From the NCBI GenBank assembly GCA_046483075.1, contig JAWODV010000029.1, positions 1-64,000 of the forward strand: a stretch of 64,000 bases of DNA, read 5' to 3'. Shown one piece after another: positions 51,683 through 60,341 of this stretch. The notes beneath the pieces are model-generated. The model did not search any database and was not told the DNA's origin. It saw only the letters and a list, made by a program, of their open reading frames with translations. This DNA is from JASMTM01 sp046483075 (GTDB lineage Bacteria > Thermotogota > Thermotogae > Petrotogales > Kosmotogaceae). The position numbers and the translations under genes are program-made. The stretch's first letter is position 1; every line of letters begins with the position of its first letter.

Positions 51683-52996
51683 ATGAAAAACCCAGTTTTA
51701 TTGTGTATCTTTTTACTCATGATATTTACGATATCATTTGCTCAGGAAAATTATGTACCCTTTAATCCATATCCTCATAATAATTCAGTCATTATTCCTA
51801 TGGATGAACAGGTTAGACTTTCATGGAGATGTCTAAATCCATATCAAAAGACTGTGACTTATAAGGTTAAATTACTAATAAACGGCATCAAGGAAATAAC
51901 GTTCGAAGATCTAAGAACAAATTCCATAAAAATAGATGTAAAATCAGGAGATGAACTGAAATGGTCTGTTATAGCAAATGTTTATGAAGAGAGTTATTAT
52001 GGTCCTTCATGGACATTTAGAATTCCAGAAGAATTAATGCGTACTTACGGAGTTACAAACAATGGTTCTTTTGCTGATGTGAGTTATTCAGGAAATTCTT
52101 TTAATGTCATTGTAAATCAAATCATTCAAGGACAATACAACCCAAAGGTTATATCTATTGAAAACAGCGGAAATTTTTTGAAGGAGAAAAATTTACATTG
52201 GAATAATTTTTATGCACATCTTATTGTTGATAACAAACTGATAGGGCATACCTTTGACGAAAATGGTTACAAGCTTGGCATTTACAATTTGACTAATGAC
52301 ACTACCAGTTTTATCAGTGACGAATACTTTTCTTCTATACATGAAATAAAAGAAATTGAAGATGGATTTATTGTTACGGGGATTAACAATCAAAAATCAA
52401 AAGTACTTCTTCTCGATAAACGACTTGAACCAGTTGATAAGTATTCTTCAGAAATTATTGGCTATTCTTCCGATCATATGAAAGATTATTTACTCGTTGC
52501 AGGAAAGAAAAGAGTCAAAGATATTTACGTTCCCGCAATAGCATTTAAAAAGAACGAAGAGCAATGGGTTGACATTGCTCTCGAGATATCTGGTGTTTTT
52601 ACTGATTGCAAGATAACAAACGATGGTTTATATGTCATGGGACAGATTCCCTCTTCATATGAAGGCAGACAGGATCTTATTATCAGAAAGTATGACCTTT
52701 CAGGTAATCTTTTATGGAGCAATTCCATCGATAATTATGGTGATGATATCCCGGGTGAGTTAACCATCGAAGATGATTGCTTAAAGGTACTGGGAACATA
52801 TTATACAAATGAAAGCTATTCATCATATATCGTGAACTATACAGCTGACGGAAAAACAGCGGGTGTCAACTTTTTTGAATCCGAGTTCAATGAATTTCCA
52901 GCCAGGTTAATCTCTACGAAAGCTGGAAATTTCATATTTGGAAATATTGAAAACGACTATGGAAGAAGAATATTCATGCGCTTTATTGGTAACTAA
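51683..52996 (+). CDS. Secreted protein of unknown function
   Basis: A 437-residue exported protein. The signal peptide is KNPVLLCIFLLMIFTISFAQ, ending before ENYVPFNPYPHN. Residues about 25-130 look like a fibronectin-III/Ig-like domain (VRLSWRCLNPYQK). The remaining part has repeats of short beta strands with NGLYVMGQIPS, GNLLWSNSI and similar phrases, which suggests a beta-propeller-like fold (inference). The ATG at 51683 follows GGTGGTGA. The earlier in-frame start at 51644 lies within the rhomboid gene without a ribosome binding site. Its stop overlaps the convergent decarboxylase by 4 bases. Confidence 0.78.
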   Translation: MKNPVLLCIFLLMIFTISFAQENYVPFNPYPHNNSVIIPMDEQVRLSWRCLNPYQKTVTYKVKLLINGIKEITFEDLRTNSIKIDVKSGDELKWSVIANVYEESYYGPSWTFRIPEELMRTYGVTNNGSFADVSYSGNSFNVIVNQIIQGQYNPKVISIENSGNFLKEKNLHWNNFYAHLIVDNKLIGHTFDENGYKLGIYNLTNDTTSFISDEYFSSIHEIKEIEDGFIVTGINNQKSKVLLLDKRLEPVDKYSSEIIGYSSDHMKDYLLVAGKKRVKDIYVPAIAFKKNEEQWVDIALEISGVFTDCKITNDGLYVMGQIPSSYEGRQDLIIRKYDLSGNLLWSNSIDNYGDDIPGELTIEDDCLKVLGTYYTNESYSSYIVNYTADGKTAGVNFFESEFNEFPARLISTKAGNFIFGNIENDYGRRIFMRFIGN

Positions 52997-54156
52997 TAGT
53001 CTTCCGATTCATGAAAGTTATCTTCTATTAAAGCATAGTCTTCAACAAAAACAGTACATGGTCCTTCGATTCCATTAAAAAATGTATTGTATTCTGTTGT
53101 ATAGGCACCGGCATTGATAAAGTAAACAGTATCTCCATAACCTATGGTTTTTGGAAGCATAATATCATCGTAAATTGTATCCACCGAGTCACAGGTTGGA
53201 CCTGCAAGTTTAAAACTTTTTACACTATCATTTTCTTTCCCTTCAACCTTTACCTCATATCTAAAATCTTCCAGCGTTTCCGCAAGTCCATGGAATACTC
53301 CAGCATCAATGTAGACCCATTCTTCTTCACCTTTTGAGCTTCTTAAAATTACTTTCGTTGCAAGAACTCCAGCATTTCCTACCATAGAACGACCTGGTTC
53401 AACGAAAACTCTCAGATCTTCAACTGATGAAAGATGTTTATCTATCGAGTTATTGATAACAGTTGAAAACTTCTCAATTGTTGGAATTGGTCTAATATGT
53501 TCTACCGGCATTCCTCCACCAATATTTAACATTCTAATGTTAATACCGTCTTCTCTTAATTCACTGATTACAGTTGAAGCGTCTTTTATTGCTGTCTCCC
53601 AGTTAAAAGGATTGTAATTCTGGGAACCGACATGAAAGCTAACGCCAAAAGCATCCAGTCCTAGCTGGTCAGCGTACCTCAATATAGATATAACATGTTT
53701 AACATCGGTACCAAACTTTTTTGTTAATGGCCAATCACTATCATTACCCCTAGTCGAAATCCTTCCATAGATCATTGACCCGGGTGCGTGAGCAGCAATT
53801 TTTTCAACTTCCATCTCAGAATCCACAGCAAAATACTTTATGCCATTCAAATATGCATAATGAATATCTTCTATCTTCTTTATTGTGTTTCCAAAGCTCA
53901 TTCGTTCCGGGGAAATTCCTAGGGCAAGAAGTTTATCAATTTCACCTTTTGAGGCAACATCAAAATTACTTCCGAGATTATTCAGGATATTAATAATCTT
54001 TTGATTCGAATTTGCCTTTACAGCGTAAAAGATTTCAGAACGGTTGACATTGTTTTTGATTCCATAATAATTTTCTCTTACATAACTCAAGTCCATAATT
54101 AAAATTTGGCATTTTGATTCCAGTGCAATCTTTCTTACCACCGGAGTTAATATCAC
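52993..54156 (-). CDS. PLP-dependent ornithine/lysine/diaminopimelate-type decarboxylase
   Basis: A 387-residue type III decarboxylase. The PLP lysine is in FYAVKANSNQ, the phosphate-binding glycine loop in LNIGGGMPVEH, and the cysteine and substrate loop in GPTCDSVDTIYDD. Ornithine and lysine decarboxylases of this fold have this CDSxD motif. Diaminopimelate decarboxylases have an additional C-terminal pattern that I do not see. It is therefore more likely to make putrescine or cadaverine. It starts at GTG after GAGGAGG, with a promoter upstream. Confidence 0.85.
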   Translation of the reverse strand: MILTPVVRKIALESKCQILIMDLSYVRENYYGIKNNVNRSEIFYAVKANSNQKIINILNNLGSNFDVASKGEIDKLLALGISPERMSFGNTIKKIEDIHYAYLNGIKYFAVDSEMEVEKIAAHAPGSMIYGRISTRGNDSDWPLTKKFGTDVKHVISILRYADQLGLDAFGVSFHVGSQNYNPFNWETAIKDASTVISELREDGINIRMLNIGGGMPVEHIRPIPTIEKFSTVINNSIDKHLSSVEDLRVFVEPGRSMVGNAGVLATKVILRSSKGEEEWVYIDAGVFHGLAETLEDFRYEVKVEGKENDSVKSFKLAGPTCDSVDTIYDDIMLPKTIGYGDTVYFINAGAYTTEYNTFFNGIEGPCTVFVEDYALIEDNFHESEDY

Positions 54157-54171
54157 TTATCATTCCTCCTC

Positions 54172-54201
54172 ATTATAAAATTCGAAACATTGTATCATCA
54201 A
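54172..54201 (-). promoter_or_regulatory. Promoter of the decarboxylase gene
   Basis: Minus strand TTGATG (54201-54196), an 18-base spacer and TATAAT (54177-54172), about 16 bases before the GTG start. Confidence 0.6.
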
Positions 54202-54284
54202 AAACATTAAGACTCCAATAAGTTAAGATTTTTTTTGGATACCAATAATATTACCAAATCATAAAGAAGTTTGAAATGGATAAA

Positions 54285-55232
54285 TCATTTCAAAAGAAGC
54301 TCACAAATATTCTCAAGAAACCTTTCATCAGCAGGAGTAAAAGCATCGATGAAATGACTATCGATATCAAGTTCGCCAATTACCTCTTTTTTTCTCATTA
54401 GCGGAATCACTATCTCTGATTTTGTTTTTGAACTACAACTAAGATAGTTTGTTTCCTTTGAAACATCACCCACAATGAAATTTTCTTTCCTCGCAGCTGC
54501 CTGTCCACATATACCATTACCAAAATCTATCAGCACATGTGCTGTTGGTTCTCCTATATATGGGCCCAATTTTAGTTTATCGTTGCCTTTTGCCAAATAA
54601 AAACCTGTCCAATTATAGTAATCAATATAATGATCAAGAAAAGACACAGTTAATTCGAGTTTTTCGTCAAAGATTTTACTTTTTAATCTCTCCTTTAATA
54701 TCTTCATCAGCCTTTCGAATCGTCTGACTCTTTTTTCATTATCCATTTCATACGTAATGCATAATTCTGAATATCTTCTGAATTCAAAGGCGCTTTTATT
54801 AATAAAAGAATCAATCTCTTCAAGATTTTCTTGCTTGAAATAACCCACCAGATCAATGAACACAACAAAACCTTTACTCGTTGGAATAAAAAGCTTTTTT
54901 ATTATGCCAGGACCACCCAGTATCTGTATGACAAAATCCTCTCTGTTCAATTCTAGGTCTATTAAATCCCTTTTTAAACACTCAACCGCTTCATGTTTTT
55001 TTTCTATTCCTATTTGACTCCATTTCCGGTATAACCTATCCAGATATCTTCTTTCTGTTGATAACAAAATCTCTTTTACTCTATCTGAAGTTAAACAATT
55101 TTTCATTCTGTATTCCTCAAATACTCTTGGATGATCACCTGTATATTTATCCCAAAATTCAGGCCATTTTTCTTTTGGCCAGCTTAATATTCGAAAATAT
55201 TCTCCAGTAAAGTCCCTAATTATACTCCTCAT
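54285..55232 (-). CDS. GAF protein with fRMsr-like C-terminal half and unrecognised N-terminal half
   Basis: The C-terminal half (about 170-315) resembles free methionine-(R)-sulfoxide reductase, a GAF-fold enzyme. It has NWTGFYLAKGNDKLKLGPYIG, GICGQAA (first cysteine), NYLSCSSKTKSEIVIPLM (second cysteine) and GELDIDS. The third cysteine used by some family members is absent. The N-terminal half (about 1-165) has LSWPKEKWPEFWDKYTGDHP and FIPTSKGFVVFIDL. I do not recognise it, and it is not part of the usual 150-160-residue enzyme. Length 315 is therefore about twice normal. The ATG follows GGAGGTG. Confidence 0.8.
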   Translation of the reverse strand: MRSIIRDFTGEYFRILSWPKEKWPEFWDKYTGDHPRVFEEYRMKNCLTSDRVKEILLSTERRYLDRLYRKWSQIGIEKKHEAVECLKRDLIDLELNREDFVIQILGGPGIIKKLFIPTSKGFVVFIDLVGYFKQENLEEIDSFINKSAFEFRRYSELCITYEMDNEKRVRRFERLMKILKERLKSKIFDEKLELTVSFLDHYIDYYNWTGFYLAKGNDKLKLGPYIGEPTAHVLIDFGNGICGQAAARKENFIVGDVSKETNYLSCSSKTKSEIVIPLMRKKEVIGELDIDSHFIDAFTPADERFLENICELLLK

Positions 55233-55353
55233 TACTGCACCTCCACTGGGCTTAGCTAACTTTGAATATTAATTATCTTGAGTTTACAGAATTCTTTTCA
55301 CAAATCACTATCAATACTCTGCTACAGATATTGAAAAATCAACTATACTTATC

Positions 55354-56532
55354 TCAGGATTGCGAAACTCCAAGCAGTATAACGGCATCGAATTGTTCTG
55401 GATAAATGCCTTCCTTTGATATCCATTCAATTAATGGATAATACAAACTCAAACCCTCAAGTGAGTAAGTTTTAAAAAATTCAGCACTGTGATAGGGTTG
55501 TGCTAACCTGAATACCTCCACAAGATCAGTCTCTTCACTATTAATAAATACATATGTTTTTCGTTTTTCAACTACTCCAAGATCAGGGACTTTATCGAAG
55601 GTCCACACTTCATATCCTGTTCTTTTTTTCCACTGTCCTTTTACAATCTGGGAGAAATTCCCATAACGTGAAAAATTGGGAATATTACTAATAATAAAAA
55701 TTGTCGGTTCTCTTTCTCTATCAATTGCAGGAGCTTCATTCACAGGAATAACATTACCACTCTCATCGATCTCGTAGGGAAGGGTATTTATTGTCAAACC
55801 AGACTTACTTGTTACAAAAGAATACATCAAACTCACTAACGGTATAAAATCAAATTCATTTTCAGTTTCATCTAGAATAAACCTGACCGTTCTGTACATC
55901 TTTTTAAGATCAAGGCTAAAAACTTTTTCTACCAGCTTCTTCAGTACCTCTTTCTGTCTTTCTATTCTTCCCAGATCACCTTCACTATCAGATCTATATC
56001 TCAAATAGTTGAGTAATTCTTCCCCTTTCAATTCATGAGAACCTTTCTCAAAATGTATATGAAGGTTTTGTTGAAAATCATCATGATGCATTGCTTTTTC
56101 TACCCAAACATTAATTGGGCCAGTAAATTCTGTCATTCTTATAACGGACTCGAAATCAAGTGCCATATAACCTGCAACTACATCGACTTTAACAAGTTCT
56201 TTAATCTTCTCAGCAAATACTTCAATCCCATAACTTAAGTAAATAGAGTTTATTTTGTGCTCTTTTCCATTTACCCTTACCAAGGTATCACGAGGAATAC
56301 TAACAATTTCGAAATCACTGTTTTCCTTTTTTGTAAGAGAAATAATGAAATCAGTACGTCCACCAGAAGACAATTTCCCGCCGGAATCTTTACCAACTAT
56401 AATAAACGCAGTACTTTCACTGAGATTTTGTTCTTCAAAAAAATTACTAAATAAATTAACTGTGAAAAAGATGTAAGCGCAAAGCGCAAATAAGGCCAAA
56501 ATGGTAATTAAGTAATTTAATGTTTTTACCAT
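55354..56532 (-). CDS. LytR-CpsA-Psr (LCP) family protein
   Basis: LCP proteins transfer undecaprenyl-linked polymers onto peptidoglycan. The 392-residue protein has an N-terminal membrane anchor (about 5-30), then LCP signatures GGRTDFIISL, SIPRDTLV, HKINSIYLSYG and LLNYLRYRSDSEGDLGRIERQ. A C-terminal LytR_C-like domain follows (about 265-392). The gene is the last of a coupled yqeK / LCP-like / LCP group, overlapping the LCP-like gene by 7 bases. The polymer attached in this organism is unknown. Confidence 0.9.
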   Translation of the reverse strand: MVKTLNYLITILALFALCAYIFFTVNLFSNFFEEQNLSESTAFIIVGKDSGGKLSSGGRTDFIISLTKKENSDFEIVSIPRDTLVRVNGKEHKINSIYLSYGIEVFAEKIKELVKVDVVAGYMALDFESVIRMTEFTGPINVWVEKAMHHDDFQQNLHIHFEKGSHELKGEELLNYLRYRSDSEGDLGRIERQKEVLKKLVEKVFSLDLKKMYRTVRFILDETENEFDFIPLVSLMYSFVTSKSGLTINTLPYEIDESGNVIPVNEAPAIDREREPTIFIISNIPNFSRYGNFSQIVKGQWKKRTGYEVWTFDKVPDLGVVEKRKTYVFINSEETDLVEVFRLAQPYHSAEFFKTYSLEGLSLYYPLIEWISKEGIYPEQFDAVILLGVSQS

Positions 56533-57239
56533 TCTTCAAGTTGCTTCCTCAAATCATCTAAAGACTCAGTATCAATGTATATTTTTTCTACTGGTTCTTC
56601 ATTATTAGAAACATAAATTTTAATTGGTTTTTCTGTCATTCCTTTTAGTCTATATGGATCTCTTTTCAAGTTGGTAACTCTATCCAACAATGCAGCTATT
56701 GCTGAGGTACTTATTTTTGCGTTGGTGTTGTTATCAATTATAATTTTCTCAAAATCACCCAGTCTCCAATAATCAAAAACCTTTAAACCTCTATCTGAAA
56801 GCAAGTCTAAAAACGCATCCATATTTTCCACTTCGTTTCCTAAAGAATTAGATAAGTTTCTTAAAGTTTTATCGTTTATAGCAAAGTGATATTCATATTC
56901 AGCATTAATGCCCAACCATTCATCGATTGTTTGAAGAGCATTGCCAACATCTTTTCCATTTAGAGTATCCTTTCCATGAAGTGATGCGTACAAAGGAATC
57001 TCTATAGCCATTACTTTGTCGTTCTTTGTTCTAATAAGATAGAAATTCGCACTGCTTTCTTCATGTTCATAAAGGACTAAGTAATCTATGCTTTCTGCAT
57101 TAAAAATTTCATTATTTCTTACTCTAGAAATCATATAGTAAATATAAAAAACACCGATCGCTATTAACAATATTAATAGTAATATTAAGACAGGTTTCCT
57201 TCTCCTTTTTTTCTTTGCTTTTACTTTTATAGCAGGCAT
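56526..57239 (-). CDS. Membrane-anchored LCP-like protein, divergent
   Basis: A 237-residue protein with a basic cytoplasmic N-terminus (KVKAKKKRRRKP), one membrane anchor (about 16-37) and an outward domain. The domain has the general layout of an LCP domain: ESIDYLVLYEHEES in the place of the usual opening, IEIPLYASLHG, ALQTIDEWLGI and FAINDKTLRNLSNSLG. The conserved arginine and aspartate motifs are missing. I infer a non-catalytic LCP paralogue. ATG at 57239 follows GAGGGGGTG; GTG at 57248 overlaps that site. It sits between yqeK (1-base gap) and the true LCP gene. Confidence 0.65.
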   Translation of the reverse strand: MPAIKVKAKKKRRRKPVLILLLILLIAIGVFYIYYMISRVRNNEIFNAESIDYLVLYEHEESSANFYLIRTKNDKVMAIEIPLYASLHGKDTLNGKDVGNALQTIDEWLGINAEYEYHFAINDKTLRNLSNSLGNEVENMDAFLDLLSDRGLKVFDYWRLGDFEKIIIDNNTNAKISTSAIAALLDRVTNLKRDPYRLKGMTEKPIKIYVSNNEEPVEKIYIDTESLDDLRKQLEEW

Positions 57240-57240
57240 T

Positions 57241-57813
57241 TTAAGCACCCCCTCGAATATGATTCCATGTTTCTACTATCTCTGGTAACAAAAAGGTATC
57301 TTCTTCCAATGCCCATTCGATTTTTGAACGTAATGTCAATTTATATGCTCCTTCAAGGTCTTTAAATGCTCTGTTTCTAATCTTTCTGCTTATGGGAAAT
57401 GTCCTGGTTTCTTCTGCAATGTCAGCAATCATTAGTATCTTACCAATCTTTTTTAGTTTTTTATGTCCTGTAACATGACAGTAAATAGCATCAAAAACTT
57501 CATCATCAACATAAATATGATTTCGTAGAAAAAGTGCTGCAACCTTTCCATGTAGCAGGGCTGGTTTCATATATTCAAATTTATTTTCCTTTTTCCCATA
57601 ACCTCTAAACATTAACAACAATCTGTATGGCTCTGTATCCCTGAATAAGTCGTGGCTGAGTGAAGCAATTTTGATACGCTTAGCATCAGCTTCATACATC
57701 ACAGAAAGAGCTTCAGCCAGTTTTGATGTACCCAGTATATGCTCCAACCGTTTTTGTGAAACAAGCTTTTTTAAAAGTGTCTCCAGCCATAAAACGCACT
57801 TTTCATTATTCAT
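57241..57813 (-). CDS. yqeK: YqeK-type HD-domain hydrolase
   Basis: An HD-domain protein of the YqeK family, which hydrolyses diadenosine tetraphosphate symmetrically. The histidines and aspartates are in LEHILGTSKLAEAL, SLSHDLFRDTEP, ALLHGKVAALF and AIYCHVTGH. It is 190 residues, normal for the family. In Firmicutes yqeK is commonly next to nadD, LCP and rsfS genes; here only the LCP genes accompany it. The ribosome binding site before the ATG is weak. Confidence 0.86.
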   Translation of the reverse strand: MNNEKCVLWLETLLKKLVSQKRLEHILGTSKLAEALSVMYEADAKRIKIASLSHDLFRDTEPYRLLLMFRGYGKKENKFEYMKPALLHGKVAALFLRNHIYVDDEVFDAIYCHVTGHKKLKKIGKILMIADIAEETRTFPISRKIRNRAFKDLEGAYKLTLRSKIEWALEEDTFLLPEIVETWNHIRGGA

Positions 57814-57846
57814 TTATATCCCTAACATAAATTCAATTTGCATGAG

Positions 57847-58128
57847 CTACCATACCTCGTTGAATGCATTAAAAACTTCTAGCCCGTTCCATTCGGTAAT
57901 TCGATTTTCTATCGATTCAAACAAAGAATCGAGATCCGGTTTCGAATTTGCAATCATACCAACGGTAACTTCAAGCTCTCTTTTAGAATCATGAACACCG
58001 GTTTCAACAACCGATGCATTGTAATTTTTTCTAAGATCATGTATCAGTCTCTTTGTAATACTTCTTTTTTCCTTTAGCGATTTTACTCCCCGCAATCTTA
58101 TCAAAAAAGTAGTATATCCAAAATGCAT
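57847..58128 (-). CDS. DUF503 family small protein
   Basis: A 93-residue protein of the DUF503 family, which has no settled function and is often near rbfA or infB in other bacteria. Its hallmark is SLKEKRSITKRLIHDLRKNYNASVVE with a ferredoxin-like strand pattern. ATG at 58128 follows GGAGTGGG. A start at 58152 is less well placed. It lies 33 bases upstream of yqeK on the same strand and follows a terminator, so it may begin that transcript. Confidence 0.86.
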   Translation of the reverse strand: MHFGYTTFLIRLRGVKSLKEKRSITKRLIHDLRKNYNASVVETGVHDSKRELEVTVGMIANSKPDLDSLFESIENRITEWNGLEVFNAFNEVW

Positions 58129-58214
58129 ATTGCCCACTCCATAAACAAGCACTAATTTTTCTCATTTGACTAACTAAACGAACATAAAACTATTTGCAAT
58201 ACTGCACTTACAAT

Positions 58215-58239
58215 TTAAAAAGGGGCAATGATGCCCCTT
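58215..58239 (-). terminator. Intrinsic terminator after the EF-G-like gene
   Basis: On the minus strand AAGGGGCA and TGCCCCTT form an 8-pair stem around TCAT, followed by TTTAAATTG. It lies 15 bases past the EF-G-like stop codon and before the DUF503 gene. Confidence 0.82.
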
Positions 58240-58253
58240 ATAATTAGATAAGA

Positions 58254-60323
58254 CTATTTGTTTTCTTCTTCACGTTCACGCTCAACAACAATTTTCTGCT
58301 GTACATCTGAAGGTGTTTCTTGATACCCGCTGAACTTCATTGTGAAGTAGCCTCTGCCACTTGTTAGTGAATTAAGTTTGCTTGAGAAGTCAAGCATCTC
58401 AGATAAAGGAACCTGAGCACTAATTTTACTCAGACCCTTGCCCTGGGGTTCCATTCCGAGAGGTCTACCTCTTCTTGATGTAACTTCTCCCATTACATCA
58501 CCAGCATTATCATCGGGAACAAATATCTCAGCTTCCATAATGGGTTCTAAAATAACCGGGTCTGCCTTTTTCATACCATCTTTAAAAGCATGTATAGCTG
58601 CAATCTGGAAACTCATATCTGAAGAGTCAACATCATGGTATGAACCGTAAACAAGTTTCACCCTAACATCAACGACAGGATATCCTGCAATTACTCCGCT
58701 TTTCATCGCTTCTTTTATTCCCTTCTCAACTGCAGGAATATAGTTTTTAGGAATAACACCACCTACTATCTTATCCACAAACTCAAAACTCTGTCCTCTT
58801 TCCAGTGGCTCGATTTCCATTTCAACATGTCCATATTGTCCATGTCCTCCAGTTTGTTTCTTGTGTTTGTATTCTGCTGTTACCTTTTTCTTCAAAGTTT
58901 CTCTGTAGGCTATTTTAGGTTTTCCGACTTCAACGTCAACAGAGAACAATTTTTTCAATCTTTCAACCATCACATCAAGATGAATGCCACCAAGTCCTGA
59001 AATAACAGTTTCCCCTGTTTCTGCATCATGTTCCCAGCTAAAAGTAGGATCGGATTCTGAAAGTCTCGAAAGTCCATTACTAATTTTGTCAATGTCAGAT
59101 TTCGTCTTTGCTTGAATTGAACGAGAGAGCATGGGTTCAGGAAGTACTGGTGAAACAATCTTGAGTGGTCTATCTTTGTGTGTAAGCGTATCAGTAACTT
59201 TACTCTTCTTGAGTTTTGCAAATTTTATGATATCTCCAACAGATGCTTCTTTTATCTCTTCATCTTCACCACCTGTTGTAATTTGTATGTGACTTGCTTT
59301 TTCTGTCGAATCTTCATTAACAACCAGGAAGTTTTCTCCCTGTGAAACAGAACCTGACATCACTTTTACAAACGTTAATTTACCAACGAATGGGTCCACA
59401 ATTGCCTTGAAAACATATCCTACAAAGGGCTCTTCTCCAGTAAATTTAACTTTAATTTTCTCTCCGCTGGATAACTCTGCATCAAGTTCATCTGCTTCAG
59501 ATGGAGTTTTTCCAAAATCAACCAAAACATTTAATAGTGGATCTGCTCCTATGTTTCTTTCAGCCGAGCCAAATGTTATTGGAATTATCTGGTTATTAAT
59601 AAATGCTTTCCTTAACGTATCTTTCAGCTCATTCTGTGTGATCTCTTCTCCTTCAAAATACTTTTCCATAAGCTCTTCATCGTTTTCTATAATATCTTCA
59701 ATCATCTTTGTTCTTGCTTCTTCCACTTGATCAGATATATCTGAAGGAATTTCTTCAACGTTGTATTTTCCAGTTTCACCCTCATAAATATAAGCTTTCT
59801 TATCGATCAAATCAACGATACCTTTAAAATTCTCAGCTTTTCCTATAGGTAGCTGAAGCAATACAGGGGTTCTTTCAAAGGCTGCTTGTATTTCATCAAG
59901 TACTTCTTCATATTCAGCTCGTTCTTTGTCAAACATATTGAAGAAAACAATAAGACCTTTCCCCATGTCCTTTGCTAGTGTTCCAAATCTTCCCGCCTGC
60001 ACTTCCAGACCTGCGGTGGAGTTGATTACAACTACTGCATTCTCAGAAGCAAAAATTCCATTTGCAACAGCTGCCTGAAAATCTGACATTCCAGGTGTAT
60101 CGATAATATTTATTCTCTTACCCTTTTTCGTGAGTCCTGTCACTCCCAGTGAAAAACTTGCACTTCTTTCCTTTTCAATTTTCTCTGAATCGGTTAATCT
60201 TATACCACTTTTTTCTACAAGATTTTCTGTCAACAGTAAAGTATCAACAAGATGAGTTTTACCGCAGCCATGGTGCCCAATAAAAACTACATTTCTCTTC
60301 TCGTTAACAGGAATATTTTCCAT
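58254..60323 (-). CDS. Elongation factor G-like protein (EF-G paralogue)
   Basis: A 689-residue translational GTPase related to EF-G but clearly a paralogue. It has P-loop GHHGCGKTHLVDTLL and DTPG. The usual RGITI switch I is replaced (ERSASFSLGVTG), and the NKxD base-recognition motif reads NMFDK. Domains II to V follow, with GGIHLDVMVERLKKLF-type (GLGGIHLDVMVERL) and GGHGQYGHVEMEIEPLERG. T. maritima has a similar EF-G homologue in addition to FusA. The canonical fusA is not in the window. It ends the operon with NAGPA and pdp. Whether it acts on ribosomes is unknown. Confidence 0.87.
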   Translation of the reverse strand: MENIPVNEKRNVVFIGHHGCGKTHLVDTLLLTENLVEKSGIRLTDSEKIEKERSASFSLGVTGLTKKGKRINIIDTPGMSDFQAAVANGIFASENAVVVINSTAGLEVQAGRFGTLAKDMGKGLIVFFNMFDKERAEYEEVLDEIQAAFERTPVLLQLPIGKAENFKGIVDLIDKKAYIYEGETGKYNVEEIPSDISDQVEEARTKMIEDIIENDEELMEKYFEGEEITQNELKDTLRKAFINNQIIPITFGSAERNIGADPLLNVLVDFGKTPSEADELDAELSSGEKIKVKFTGEEPFVGYVFKAIVDPFVGKLTFVKVMSGSVSQGENFLVVNEDSTEKASHIQITTGGEDEEIKEASVGDIIKFAKLKKSKVTDTLTHKDRPLKIVSPVLPEPMLSRSIQAKTKSDIDKISNGLSRLSESDPTFSWEHDAETGETVISGLGGIHLDVMVERLKKLFSVDVEVGKPKIAYRETLKKKVTAEYKHKKQTGGHGQYGHVEMEIEPLERGQSFEFVDKIVGGVIPKNYIPAVEKGIKEAMKSGVIAGYPVVDVRVKLVYGSYHDVDSSDMSFQIAAIHAFKDGMKKADPVILEPIMEAEIFVPDDNAGDVMGEVTSRRGRPLGMEPQGKGLSKISAQVPLSEMLDFSSKLNSLTSGRGYFTMKFSGYQETPSDVQQKIVVEREREEENK

Positions 60324-60341
60324 TGATTACACCTCCAAATA

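Noticed and set aside
52193..52393. Small minus-strand frames opposite the secreted-protein gene and similar shadows elsewhere
   Set aside because: They lack ribosome binding sites and lie opposite well-supported genes.
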